A stretch of DNA of 64,000 nt from GCA-2697345 sp002697345 (GTDB lineage: Bacteria > Pseudomonadota > Alphaproteobacteria > Rhodobacterales > Rhodobacteraceae), in assembly GCA_943787605.1 (NCBI GenBank), contig CALSNB010000002.1:1-64000 (forward strand), given 5' to 3'. Every line of letters starts with the position of its first letter. The first letter of the stretch is position 1. The translations under genes and the position numbers were made by a program. This document shows, in pieces, positions 18,439 to 27,678 of this stretch. The notes under the pieces are model-generated. The model saw nothing but the letters and a program-made list of their open reading frames with translations. It did no database searches and was not told the origin of the DNA.

Positions 18439-18467
18439 GAGTGAACCCAATTTTTTTGGGTTCACTC
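18439..18467 (+). terminator. Hairpin between binding-protein and permease genes
   Basis: A 12-bp perfect stem, GAGTGAACCCAA (18439-18450) with TTGGGTTCACTC (18456-18467), around a 5-T loop. It lies 20 bases after the binding-protein stop, and the following sequence is only moderately T-rich. In ABC operons such hairpins act as partial terminators or 3'-end stabilisers so that binding protein exceeds permease. That role is inferred here. Confidence 0.75.
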
Positions 18468-18529
18468 AATTAATAAATTTTTATAAATCTTAGATTGGCA
18501 GTTACTTTGCATTATACTAGTGTGAACAG

Positions 18530-19501
18530 ATGAAGCAGGCATTGATCCAAAGAGTAATTCTTGGCGTAATACTGATAATTGCGGTAATGGTACTAAATTT
18601 CTTCTTGTTGCAGGCTGCTCCAGGAGACGTTGTCGATGCTATGTTAGCCGAAGCAGGGGGTGGAGACCCTGAACTTGCAGCTAGGCTTAGAAAACAATAT
18701 GGCTTGGATCAACCTCTATACATTCAACTTATAAAATATTTAGGGCAGGTTTTTAGGGGGGATTTAGGTTATTCTTTTTACTATGATCAGTCTGTAGCAG
18801 CTCTATTAATTGGGCATTTACCAACTACCCTTATGTTAACCTTATCAGCTTTAGTTCTAGCGGTAATTATCGGTACACTTTTTGGCGTATATGCTGCTTT
18901 AAAACCAAATGGTATTTTTAGTAATTTCGTTACTGTGCTATCTCTGTTTGGGTATGCTACACCAGTATTCTGGTTAGGTATGATTATTTTATTAGTGTTT
19001 GCCCTTTATCTTCCTTTATTCCCTGCGTTTGGTATTCGTTCCTGGCCTCAGCCTGAAAACACTTTTGATCGAATATTAGATATGATTCATCATCTAGTTT
19101 TACCAACTTTTACGTTAGCGATACTATATCTCGCTAGTTATAGCAGAATTTCTAGAGCTTCTATGTTAGATGTTTTAGGATCAGATTATATACGTACGGC
19201 TCGAACAAAGGGGCTTTCTGAGTTTCGAGTTATTTTTAAACACGCACTAAAAAATGCAGCGATGCCTGTAGTAACGCTCGCAGGGTTGCAGTTAGCTCAA
19301 GTGTTCTCTGGAGCTGTTCTAGTCGAAACGGTTTTCAGCCTTCCAGGTGTTGGTCCATTACTTTATGAATCAATAGTTAGAAGAGATTTCCCAGTAATCT
19401 TAGGAGTATTATTTGGGGCGGCTACGACAACAATCATTGCAAATATTATTACGGATATAATTTATAGTTGGATGGACCCAAGGATTAAGTCGATTTCATG
19501 A
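18530..19501 (+). CDS. Peptide ABC transporter permease, DppB-like
   Basis: A 323-residue inner-membrane permease with the DppB/OppB signature. It has an N-terminal helix, the periplasmic GDVVDAMLAEAGGGDPE segment, the YIRTARTKGLSEFRVIFKHA coupling loop (residues about 220-240) and a C-terminal ITDIIYSWMDPRIK. It overlaps the second permease by 4 bases (ATGA). The start ATG follows the hairpin by 62 bases and has only a weak ribosome site, which fits lower expression than the binding protein. Confidence 0.93.
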   Translation: MKQALIQRVILGVILIIAVMVLNFFLLQAAPGDVVDAMLAEAGGGDPELAARLRKQYGLDQPLYIQLIKYLGQVFRGDLGYSFYYDQSVAALLIGHLPTTLMLTLSALVLAVIIGTLFGVYAALKPNGIFSNFVTVLSLFGYATPVFWLGMIILLVFALYLPLFPAFGIRSWPQPENTFDRILDMIHHLVLPTFTLAILYLASYSRISRASMLDVLGSDYIRTARTKGLSEFRVIFKHALKNAAMPVVTLAGLQLAQVFSGAVLVETVFSLPGVGPLLYESIVRRDFPVILGVLFGAATTTIIANIITDIIYSWMDPRIKSIS

Positions 19502-20400
19502 GCCAGACAGAGCCGAAATACGAAAATACAATATTTGATTCTAGCGAGGCTATGTCTGAACCCGATATAAAGTGGCGTGAAACTGTTAGGTTGTTTTGTG
19601 CAAACCGAGCTGCGTTGTTAGGGTTTATTTTTGTTTGTGGTTTTATCCTGGTTGGTGTTTTTGGACCTATTATAATGCCAGCCGATCCATTTGAAATGGT
19701 AGCGCCTCCTTTGGTAGGGCCGAGCGGTGAAACCTATTTTGGTTCGGACTATTTGGGTCGTGATGTTTTTATTGGGATAATTCATGGAGCTAGGCCAACA
19801 ATGATAATTGCGCTGACTGCTACATTAGTCACGGTATCAATTGGGTTAACTATTGGCGCGGTTGCAGGATTTTATGGGGGTATGATTGATAATGTGCTGA
19901 TGCGAGTGACAGAGTTTTTTCAAGTTCTTCCACCGTTAGTCTTTGCTATGGTGATAGTTGCGGTTTTTTCTTCAGATATAGTTGTGGTTATATTAGCTAT
20001 TGCTGTTACAACCTGGCCGACGGAAGCAAGACTTACCCGCGCGGAATTTTTAAAAATTAAAGAATATGAATATGTCACCGCGTCAAAGGCTTTGGGGGAT
20101 AAGAATTTTCGAATTATTACAAAAATTATTCTTCCCAACGCAATGCCACCAATAATTATAGCAATAACATTGCGGATTGGTATCACAGTAATTTATGAAG
20201 CTGCTTTGAGTTTTTTGGGTTTAACTGATCCGGACTTGGTTACATGGGGTAAAATGATTGGTCAATCACGAGATTTCTTCTTTGACGCTTGGTGGACAGT
20301 TACTTTTCCAGGTGTGGCGATATTAATGGTTGTATTGTGTATTGCTCTAATCGGGGATGGTTTAAATGATGCTTTCAATCCAAAGTTACGTGGTAGGTGA
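19498..20400 (+). CDS. Peptide ABC transporter permease, DppC-like
   Basis: A 300-residue permease of the DppC/OppC type. It has the cytoplasmic N-terminal tail, the YFGSDYLGRDVF motif near residues 80-91, the YVTASKALGDKNFRIITKII coupling loop and a C-terminal GDGLNDAFNPK. It is translationally coupled to the first permease through an ATGA overlap. It pairs with that protein to form the membrane channel. Confidence 0.93.
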   Translation: MSQTEPKYENTIFDSSEAMSEPDIKWRETVRLFCANRAALLGFIFVCGFILVGVFGPIIMPADPFEMVAPPLVGPSGETYFGSDYLGRDVFIGIIHGARPTMIIALTATLVTVSIGLTIGAVAGFYGGMIDNVLMRVTEFFQVLPPLVFAMVIVAVFSSDIVVVILAIAVTTWPTEARLTRAEFLKIKEYEYVTASKALGDKNFRIITKIILPNAMPPIIIAITLRIGITVIYEAALSFLGLTDPDLVTWGKMIGQSRDFFFDAWWTVTFPGVAILMVVLCIALIGDGLNDAFNPKLRGR

Positions 20401-20406
20401 TTGATT

Positions 20407-21420
20407 ATGAAAGAGATGCTCAAGTATCAAGGCGATAAAGTTTTATTAGCAAGAAACCTTAATGTGCAATTTGATGTCAAAGGACAACCTGTCGACATAT
20501 TGTCAGATGTAAATTTTGAATTGGAAAGGGGAGAAACCTTAGGGGTAGTGGGTGAGAGTGGATGTGGTAAAAGTATGACTGCCTTAGCTCTATTAAACAT
20601 GGTGCCCTCTCCACCCGGGCGAATAAGTGCGGGCGAGGTGATCCTAAATAGTGAAAATTTACTATCGCTTTCAAAAAAAGAGATGAAAAGGGTTCGTGGA
20701 AAAGAAATATCTATGATTTTTCAAGAACCAATGACATCATTAAATCCTGTATTTACTGTAGGAAATCAGCTGATTGAAACTATTAGGGAACATAAAAAGA
20801 TCTCTAAGGATGACGCGTTGTCAGAAGCAATAGAATTATTGAAATCTGTTCAGATCCCAGCCCCTGAACAGCGCATAAAAGAGTATCCTCATCAATTATC
20901 AGGAGGAATGCGTCAACGGGTAATGATTGCTATGGCATTAGTCTGTGATCCGAAGGTTTTGATTGCTGACGAACCAACTACTGCTTTAGACGTAACGGTT
21001 CAGGCACAAATATTTGATCTCCTCAAAGAGATACAGAATAGAAATCAAATGAGTATAATTCTAATCACCCATGATTTTGGAGCTATAAATGAAATGGCCG
21101 ATAGAGTGATAGTGATGTATGCTGGTTACAAAATTGAGGAAGGGCCTTTAAACGAAATCCAGACCAAAGCGATTCATCCTTACACACAGGGTCTATTAAA
21201 ATCAATGCTGGAGATAAAACCAGATTCGAAAGGTTTTAGAGAGCCATTACCTGAAATTCCCGGTTCTGTACCTGATCTTTTAAATCGTCAACCGGGGTGT
21301 CCTTTTGGTCCACGGTGCGCTTTAGCCACAGAAAAATGTTTAAAAATGCCTCCAAGCTTTAACCTTGGGCCTAAACGTTCGGTAATGTGTTGGCTTGCAG
21401 AGGACGGTGCAAACAAATGA
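20407..21420 (+). CDS. Peptide ABC transporter ATP-binding protein, DppD-like
   Basis: A 337-residue ATPase with Walker A GESGCGKS near residues 46-53, the SGGMRQR signature and IADEPTTALD Walker B. It ends with the cysteine-rich CPFGPRCALATEKC motif near the C-terminus that in DppD/OppD relatives can bind an Fe-S cluster. The ATG at 20407 is preferred to an overlapping TTG at 20401 because GGTAGG sits about 9 bases upstream. It overlaps the DppF-like gene by 4 bases. Confidence 0.92.
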   Translation: MKEMLKYQGDKVLLARNLNVQFDVKGQPVDILSDVNFELERGETLGVVGESGCGKSMTALALLNMVPSPPGRISAGEVILNSENLLSLSKKEMKRVRGKEISMIFQEPMTSLNPVFTVGNQLIETIREHKKISKDDALSEAIELLKSVQIPAPEQRIKEYPHQLSGGMRQRVMIAMALVCDPKVLIADEPTTALDVTVQAQIFDLLKEIQNRNQMSIILITHDFGAINEMADRVIVMYAGYKIEEGPLNEIQTKAIHPYTQGLLKSMLEIKPDSKGFREPLPEIPGSVPDLLNRQPGCPFGPRCALATEKCLKMPPSFNLGPKRSVMCWLAEDGANK

Positions 21421-22400
21421 ATAATAATTTAAATATTAAGCCTTTAGTGAAGTTAGACAATTTAAAGGTTCATTTTAAATTGAAGCGAACCAGTTGGTTT
21501 TCAGATCCCCAAGTAGTTCATGCCGTTGATGGAATCAGCTTAGAAATTAATCGAGGTAAAACTCTCGGTTTAGTGGGTGAGAGTGGTTGTGGAAAAACAA
21601 CGGCGGGGCGAGCTATACTGGGTCTAGTAAAATCTAATAGTGGTGAAATATATTTTGAAGATAAGGCACTTACGTCGATTTCATCAGAGGAAATGTTTCC
21701 TTTGCGTAAAAGAATGCAAATAATCTTTCAGGACCCATATTCAGCACTAAACCCACGCCAAACAGCCGGAGATATTGTCTCGGACCCGCTTGTTGTCCAC
21801 AATATTGGTTCTCAAAAAGAGCGTCAGGAAAGAGTTGACGAACTTTTTTCGATGGTTGGATTGCAAAAAAATCAACAAGTTCTCTATCCGCATCAATTTT
21901 CAGGTGGACAACGACAACGATTATGTATCGCCAGGGCGTTAGCACTTAATCCAGACTTTATTGTCTGTGACGAACCGGTGTCTGCTCTAGATGTTGCAAT
22001 TCAGGCGCAGATTCTAAACCTGTTATGTAAATTACAGGACGATCTTAATTTGACATTTTTATTCATATCTCATGATCTGGCTGTAATACAGCATGTTTGT
22101 GATGAAATTGCAGTTATGTATTTAGGAGCTGTTGTTGAAAAAGCTGATCGCGAAACACTTTTTAATAATCCACGGCACCCTTACACCAAAGCGTTATTAT
22201 CTGCAGTTTTAACAAGCTCTTCTGGTGAAACAGTTAAACGAATTCGATTGGAAGGTGATATACCTAATCCAATTAATAAACCTTCTGGTTGTAGGTTTCG
22301 TACCCGTTGTGCTCACGCGAAAGAGTTATGCTCCCAAAAGGAACCGATTCTTCAAGAGAAATCCCCCGGTCACTGGGAGGCTTGCCATTTTCAAACATAG
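21417..22400 (+). CDS. Peptide ABC transporter ATP-binding protein, DppF-like
   Basis: A 327-residue ATPase partner of the DppD-like subunit. Walker A GESGCGKTT, FSGGQRQR signature, VCDEPVSALD Walker B and the C-terminal cysteine-containing CRFRTRCAHAKELC motif are present. The ATG at 21417 overlaps the preceding stop (ATGA); an upstream in-frame start at 21387 would overlap the neighbour by 34 bases and was not used. It is the last gene of the importer and converges on the D-aminoacylase gene 92 bases away. Confidence 0.92.
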   Translation: MNNNLNIKPLVKLDNLKVHFKLKRTSWFSDPQVVHAVDGISLEINRGKTLGLVGESGCGKTTAGRAILGLVKSNSGEIYFEDKALTSISSEEMFPLRKRMQIIFQDPYSALNPRQTAGDIVSDPLVVHNIGSQKERQERVDELFSMVGLQKNQQVLYPHQFSGGQRQRLCIARALALNPDFIVCDEPVSALDVAIQAQILNLLCKLQDDLNLTFLFISHDLAVIQHVCDEIAVMYLGAVVEKADRETLFNNPRHPYTKALLSAVLTSSSGETVKRIRLEGDIPNPINKPSGCRFRTRCAHAKELCSQKEPILQEKSPGHWEACHFQT

Positions 22401-22492
22401 TTATCTAAAAATATATTAGGTTTGAACAAATTTATTTATTAGAATAATTAAAAATCGTAACCAATTTGGTGAAATCATTAATAGTTAATTTC

Positions 22493-24085
22493 TTAATGAG
22501 GACGCAACACTTTTCCAGAGTCAACTTCTGTTCGAGTCCCGTTGTGCATACAAATACCACCATTCACAAGCACATGCGCTATACCAGTAGCATATTTTCG
22601 GGGTGTTTTTACACTTGCATGGCTCTTAATAAGAGAAGCATCAAATACAGTTATATCTGCTGCAGCACCTTCTTGGATGAGCCCACGATTTGTTATTCCA
22701 ACGCGTTCAGCCGGCAGGGATGTTATACGGCGTATACCTTCCTCTAAAGTCAATATACCCTGCTCTCTTACATAATGTGATAAGAACCTTGCTGCCCAAC
22801 CATATCCTGACAAAGATCCTATATGATGTTTCAGACAACCGTAAGGAGCCAGCGCCTGTGTATCAGAAATCACTGCACATTCAGGTTGTTCTAAAGCAAG
22901 TTTAATATCTCCATTATTGAAAGATTGAGAGGTCCACATAAGATGATTCATATTTACAGCTTCTTCTTCTAGGAGAAGGTCAAAGACTGCGTCATAAGGA
23001 TTTGTATTCCTCCGTCTTCCAATGTCGTCAAAACTCATACCAACAAGATCTTTATTCGCTTCTGATTGCATTAGCACGATCTTGTTCCAGCCGTTCGAAT
23101 TAACCAGTCTCCACATTGGACGTGGATTTCGTTTTATCTTTTCACGTATATCATTGTCCTTCAGGCGTTCTCTGACTTTTTCAACACCACCTTCTCGTGC
23201 CCATTGAGGTAGGATCGCTATTACATGCGTGTGGGACCAATCATGGGGAATAACATCAAAAGCCACATCTACCCCATGACCTCGAGCTTGTTCACACATA
23301 TCGATTGCATGTTGCATTGCATACTCTGGAGCTCCAAATTTTGGTTGAATATGAGATATTTGTAATTTGGCGTTGGCTGCCCTTGCTGTTGAAATAGCTT
23401 CCCCGAATCCTAAATCATAAAAAAGATCTCTGTTACGTACATGAGTCGCATAAAGAACATCATGTTTAGCAGCAACTTTTGCTAAATCGGCTAATTGATC
23501 TGGACTAGCAAGGCTGCCTGGCCAGTATTCTAAACCTGTAGAAAAACCATAAGCGCCTCCTTCTATACTTTCGTCTAGAAGAATTGCCATCTTATCCATT
23601 TCGTCTTCATCAGCTGGACGCAACGCATCTCCAACAACAGCTCGATGAATTGTTCCATGGCCCACGAAAGCTGCAACATTTACACCTAACGGAGTTTTAT
23701 CTAAATGATCAAGATAGTCACCAAAAGACCGCCAATTAGCATTTACTGCACCTTCGATAAATCCTGGGGACATTAAAGCGATGTCGGAATTCGATCTCGC
23801 TGGAGCACAAGAAACACCACATTGTCCAACTACTTCTGTAGTAACCCCTTGGTGTACCTGACTTTCAGCTCGCCCGTTAGCCGCTAGAGTAAAGTCGGAA
23901 TGAGTATGGAGGTCAACAAAACCTGGAGAGATTATCAGGCCTGTTGCATCGAGAACATTTTTTGCGTCATAGGTGGCATTACTTATCTCTACAATTTTCC
24001 CCTCTTTTACTCCAATATTAGCTTTAATCGATTTTCCACCTGTCCCATCATGGACTTCCCCACCTTTAATTAAAACATCTAACAT
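22493..24085 (-). CDS. N-acyl-D-amino-acid deacylase family amidohydrolase
   Basis: A 530-residue amidohydrolase of the D-aminoacylase type (releases a fatty or acetyl acid from N-acyl-D-amino acids). Metal and catalytic features are H60-T-H62 with D64 in GFVDLHTHSDF, C89 in GQCGVS (bridging-cysteine position), ATHVRNRD and QISHIQPK histidines. It is slightly longer than the about 480-residue reference enzyme. It lies downstream of a LysR gene on the same strand and convergent to the Dpp operon. With the divergent D-amino-acid-oxidase-like gene it suggests uptake, deacylation and oxidation of D-amino acid derivatives, which is an inference from context. Confidence 0.88.
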   Translation of the reverse strand: MLDVLIKGGEVHDGTGGKSIKANIGVKEGKIVEISNATYDAKNVLDATGLIISPGFVDLHTHSDFTLAANGRAESQVHQGVTTEVVGQCGVSCAPARSNSDIALMSPGFIEGAVNANWRSFGDYLDHLDKTPLGVNVAAFVGHGTIHRAVVGDALRPADEDEMDKMAILLDESIEGGAYGFSTGLEYWPGSLASPDQLADLAKVAAKHDVLYATHVRNRDLFYDLGFGEAISTARAANAKLQISHIQPKFGAPEYAMQHAIDMCEQARGHGVDVAFDVIPHDWSHTHVIAILPQWAREGGVEKVRERLKDNDIREKIKRNPRPMWRLVNSNGWNKIVLMQSEANKDLVGMSFDDIGRRRNTNPYDAVFDLLLEEEAVNMNHLMWTSQSFNNGDIKLALEQPECAVISDTQALAPYGCLKHHIGSLSGYGWAARFLSHYVREQGILTLEEGIRRITSLPAERVGITNRGLIQEGAAADITVFDASLIKSHASVKTPRKYATGIAHVLVNGGICMHNGTRTEVDSGKVLRPH

Positions 24086-24289
24086 TTCTTACCTCTTGAG
24101 ATCATGAAAGCTTTGTTGAACTTGAGTATGAATTATTTAAGTATCAAACTAATATTTTCCCTTATTGTACATAAGAAAGGGATAACTATTCACCCAAAGC
24201 TAAAAGATGTTTCATTAACTGTAAATTGCTATTTTTACATATAATTATTCATTATTCGCATATTAGGCCATATCTAGTGCTAGTTTTTT

Positions 24290-25204
24290 TTAAATTTGAC
24301 TGGCATTTCTTTCTGGTAAAAACTCCCAAAGCTTTTCTATTTTATTACTCTGGTTTTCCAGAGATCTATAAATCCTGACTTCAAGCCCAATGTCCCAGGT
24401 TTGATCGCCTGCTCTAGCTAAAATATTTTTATTGAATGATTCTTCTAAAGAACAGAGTGGTAACCACGCCAATCCATGACCTTCGACTACCATTTTTTTA
24501 ATTGATTCAGACATTGGACTTTCGTAGATACGATTAAGTGGAGGTTTGTGTTTATTGCGTTCTAGAAAATTGGCTTCAACTTTTCCTAGATACGACTCTG
24601 AGGAGTAAGATAGATGTGGAATAACTTTTTGTTTGTTATCATCCAAACAATATTTGGGTGTACCGTCATTCCTAACAGCTGACACCGGTATTAGTTTTTC
24701 AGATCCTAATATTTTAAACGAATAAATTTTTTGGTCTAATATTCTTGGTAATTTCTTATGATGGTGGCATATTAAAAAATCACAATTCCCGTTAATAAGG
24801 GTTTCCACATGGTTGTGGGTAAAATTTAAAATTAAACGAATTGATAGCTCACCAAGTTCACTTTTTAGTTTGGTTAACCATTTTGGAAAATAATATGTTG
24901 ATATAGTGTATGGGGTTGCAAAATTAATAGTATTGGAATTTAGTTTACTTTCATCACGTAACTCATTTCTAACATCGTGTATCAGACTTAAGGATTCCTC
25001 AGCAGCCTCTCGGAACCTCATGCCGGCCTCAGTAAGTTTTGTGGGATAAGTACTACGATCTACTAGTGGTACCCCAACCCAGACTTCTAGTTGCTGGATT
25101 CGACGACTAAATGCCGGTTGTGTAACGTTTCGTTCCTCAGCAGATCGAGAAAAGTTTTGGCTGATAGCTAAACTAAGGAAATCTTCAACAAGTTTGAAAT
25201 TCAT
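24290..25204 (-). CDS. LysR-family transcriptional regulator
   Basis: A 304-residue regulator with an N-terminal winged helix-turn-helix (residues 1-60: ISQNFSRSAEERNVTQPAFS then RRIQQLE) and a C-terminal effector-binding domain. It is divergent from the DadA-like gene and upstream of D-aminoacylase on the same strand, so it probably controls both. The inducer is likely an intermediate of D-amino acid breakdown (inference). It is the only dedicated transcription factor recognised in the 64 kb. Confidence 0.93.
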   Translation of the reverse strand: MNFKLVEDFLSLAISQNFSRSAEERNVTQPAFSRRIQQLEVWVGVPLVDRSTYPTKLTEAGMRFREAAEESLSLIHDVRNELRDESKLNSNTINFATPYTISTYYFPKWLTKLKSELGELSIRLILNFTHNHVETLINGNCDFLICHHHKKLPRILDQKIYSFKILGSEKLIPVSAVRNDGTPKYCLDDNKQKVIPHLSYSSESYLGKVEANFLERNKHKPPLNRIYESPMSESIKKMVVEGHGLAWLPLCSLEESFNKNILARAGDQTWDIGLEVRIYRSLENQSNKIEKLWEFLPERNASQI

Positions 25205-25375
25205 TTACTGACCACATAGAAATTTTTAAAATCTTGTATATAATAAGCATATTAATATAATTTTTATAAGGGCTTCTTTTATAGAAAGTTGAAAGCTATC
25301 CTAAAATAGACATCTTACTAATAATGCTTAATTGAAACAGTATTTTAGTTTTTTTAAGGTTTTAAAGGTTATTAA
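25205..25375. promoter_or_regulatory. Divergent promoter region of LysR and DadA-like genes
   Basis: A very AT-rich 171-base region, as expected for a LysR autoregulatory and target site. An imperfect dyad around TATAATAAGCATATTAATAT (about 25237-25256) has several T-N11-A spacings of LysR-box type. Base composition makes such matches common, so the exact operator is uncertain. Confidence 0.3.
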
Positions 25376-26636
25376 GTGCTGAATGATAATGAAAAACTCT
25401 CAGGGGTAACAATAATTGGAGGTGGAATCATCGGGGTGTGCTGCGCTCTATCTCTTCTAGAACGAGGTTGCGATGTTACGATAATTGATAAAAATGAACC
25501 AGGGGATGCTACCAGCTTTGGTAATGCTGGCGTGATTTCACACTGGTCGTGCGTTCCACAATGTTTGCCAGGAGTCTGGAAGAATATACCAAAGTGGTTA
25601 CTTGATAAAAATGGACCATTGAGTTTCAATTTAGACCAACTTCCAACTCTGGTTCCCTGGGTCGTTAAATTTTTATCGAACAGTAAAAAAAATAAAGTTG
25701 AACAAATTTCTAATATGATGGAGAAATTAATGCTTGGAAACATAGCTGGGTACCGACATTATTTGAATGGTACTGGGCGAGATGATTTGCTTATTGATAG
25801 CTGGTACATAAATGTTTTTCGAGGGGAGCAAGTCCCTAGACTTGATGATTATGCGTGGAAGCTAAGAATTGATCGTAATGCTCCAGTTAAAATCATTGGA
25901 CAAGGGGAATTACTGGAGCTTGAGCCAGATCTTTCTAAAGACTACCACAGTGCGATAGTGATTAAAGACCAAAGTAGAACCGTTGATCCAGGAAATCTTT
26001 GCAAGACTCTTGCAGAAAAAGCGTTTTCAAAAGGTTGTAATTTTAAAAAATTAAAAGTTAACGCAATTAGTAGAAATAAAAATAACACATACCAACTGCA
26101 TTGCGATGGTAGGAACTTCATATCTGAGAAAGTAGTTGTCGCTGCTGGTATCTGGTCAGTAGAATTAATGAAATCATTGGGGCTAAAAATCCCATTGATT
26201 TCTGAAAGAGGTTATCATGTTGAATTTAGTGATCCGGGAGTGAAATTAAATAACTCCATTATGGATGTTGCAGGGAAGTTTGTTTCAAGCTCAATGGCGA
26301 ACGGTATTCGATCAGCTGGCACAACCGAATTCGCTAGTGCAAACTCGAAGCCAAATTTTGAAAGAGCCAAATTAATAGAAAAACTGACAATGCAACTTCT
26401 ACCGAGTCTGAATGCGTCTACAACAAACTATTGGGTTGGATCACGCCCATCATTTCCAGATAGTCTCCCCGCTGTTGGACCAATATCACGGACTTCCTAA
26501 TTTATTCGCAGCATTTGGCCATAGCCATTACGGTATAGGAATGGCTCCTGCAACTGGTAAGTTCATTACAAATTATATTATTGAGGAGCCACAGAATATT
26601 GATCTAACCCCTATAAAATTAGATAGATTTTTTTAA
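25376..26636 (+). pseudogene. DadA-like D-amino-acid dehydrogenase/FAD oxidoreductase, frameshifted
   Basis: An FAD-dependent amine oxidoreductase broken by one frameshift. The first frame (GTG at 25376 to TAA at 26500) carries the dinucleotide-binding IIGGGIIGVCCALSLLERG and most of the domain. The second frame supplies the conserved C-terminal PNLFAAFGHSHYGIGMAPAT. Removing one G at 26490-26491 restores PISRLPNLFAAFG and a continuous 419-residue protein, the normal size. DadA-type enzymes oxidise D-amino acids to 2-oxo acids plus ammonia at the membrane. The break may be a sequencing error. Confidence 0.8.
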
Positions 26637-26767
26637 CGATCTAACCCTAACTCAAAGTTTGTTGCTAGACGTGTTGCGTAATCCAAACGCTTGAGGTCAT
26701 AACCTCCTTTAATCAGGATGCTTAACCGTGCTGCATGACTCTTATATCGACTCTGAGAGCTACACAT
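26633..26767 (-). other. Small open frame or gene tail remnant of unknown origin
   Basis: A 44-codon minus-strand frame from ATG 26767 to a stop overlapping the end of the DadA-like gene. Its C-terminal half (GGYDLKRLDYATRLATNFEL) has coding-like composition, but I do not recognise the family and no ribosome site is clear. It may be the tail of a deleted gene. The rest of the 307-base gap up to 26943 holds no other supportable feature; a somewhat G-rich stretch at 26850-26880 has no assigned function. Confidence 0.2.
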
Positions 26768-26943
26768 TTGAACTACCTAGGACGTGGGTCATAGGGGATA
26801 CATATACGTGCAGTTACACACACAAGGTTTTTTGTTGCTACAAGGTTTAAGGTAGGGCAGGGTGGGCTTGCCGTAACCGTCCCAAATTGTTAACTTCTAA
26901 ATTTAAAATTCTGTCAAATTTTTCATAGAAAGAGAATAGCAAG

Positions 26944-27678
26944 ATGAGCAAAAGGATCGCAGTTATAACTGGTGCAGCAGGTGGTATGGGACGCGAGATT
27001 GTAGTTTCTCTAATCCGAGATGGTGCAAAGTGTTATGGTTTGGATATTTCGAAAGTAGGTTTAAAAGAGATGGGATCCACACTGGGGACAGAATTTGTCG
27101 GTATTGAGATTGATTTAACCATACCTGAAAAAATTCTATCATCATTTCAGCAGATCGAAGATACAGAAGGTGGCATGGATATTTTAGTTAATAATGCAGG
27201 TACCTGTTTAATGTCCAACTTTCCTGATGTTTCGGTAGCCGAATTTGAGCTTCAAATGAAGTTAAATTTTGACTCAGCTTTTCATTGTTCTCAGGCAGCT
27301 ATAAAGCTTATGAACGGTCGAGCTGGAGTAAGAAAAATAATAAATATATCATCAAATGGTGCCTATAATTTTGAAACTTTTGATTCTCCACATTATCGTG
27401 CAAGTAAGGCGGCGATGGATAGCTTAACCAAACATCTTGCTAGCACTTACGCAGTTGATAAAATCTCAGTAAACTCTATTGCACCTGCGATGACGAATAC
27501 GCCCCTATGTGATATTCTAAGTGCAGACGTTCTAGCCAAAGCTATAGAGAAAATGCCTCATGGCCATCTTATGGAGCCTACTGAAATTGCTGAGTGGGTA
27601 CGTTTCTTAGCGTCTCCCGCTGGTGATATTTCCAGCGGAAATATAATAATTTTAAACCAAGGCCGCGATGTTCATTAG
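26944..27678 (+). CDS. Short-chain dehydrogenase/reductase
   Basis: A 244-residue classical SDR oxidoreductase using NAD(P). The cofactor motif TGAAGGMGRE is at residues 9-18, NNAGT follows around 80, and the catalytic ISSNG and YRASK (Ser...Tyr-x-x-x-Lys) motifs are near 137 and 155. An AGAGAATAGC stretch upstream gives a fair ribosome site. Its 3' end overlaps the convergent lactonase gene by 4 bases. The substrate is unknown; a hydroxy acid or alcohol from the adjacent catabolic genes is possible. Confidence 0.9.
   Translation: MSKRIAVITGAAGGMGREIVVSLIRDGAKCYGLDISKVGLKEMGSTLGTEFVGIEIDLTIPEKILSSFQQIEDTEGGMDILVNNAGTCLMSNFPDVSVAEFELQMKLNFDSAFHCSQAAIKLMNGRAGVRKIINISSNGAYNFETFDSPHYRASKAAMDSLTKHLASTYAVDKISVNSIAPAMTNTPLCDILSADVLAKAIEKMPHGHLMEPTEIAEWVRFLASPAGDISSGNIIILNQGRDVH

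Noticed and set aside
22525..22550. A TTCGAGTCCC segment resembling a tRNA T-arm.
   Set aside because: It lies inside the D-aminoacylase coding sequence and no cloverleaf can be drawn around it.
26850..26885. A G-rich stretch suggestive of a structured RNA.
   Set aside because: No complementary arms or tRNA/riboswitch consensus could be found by eye.
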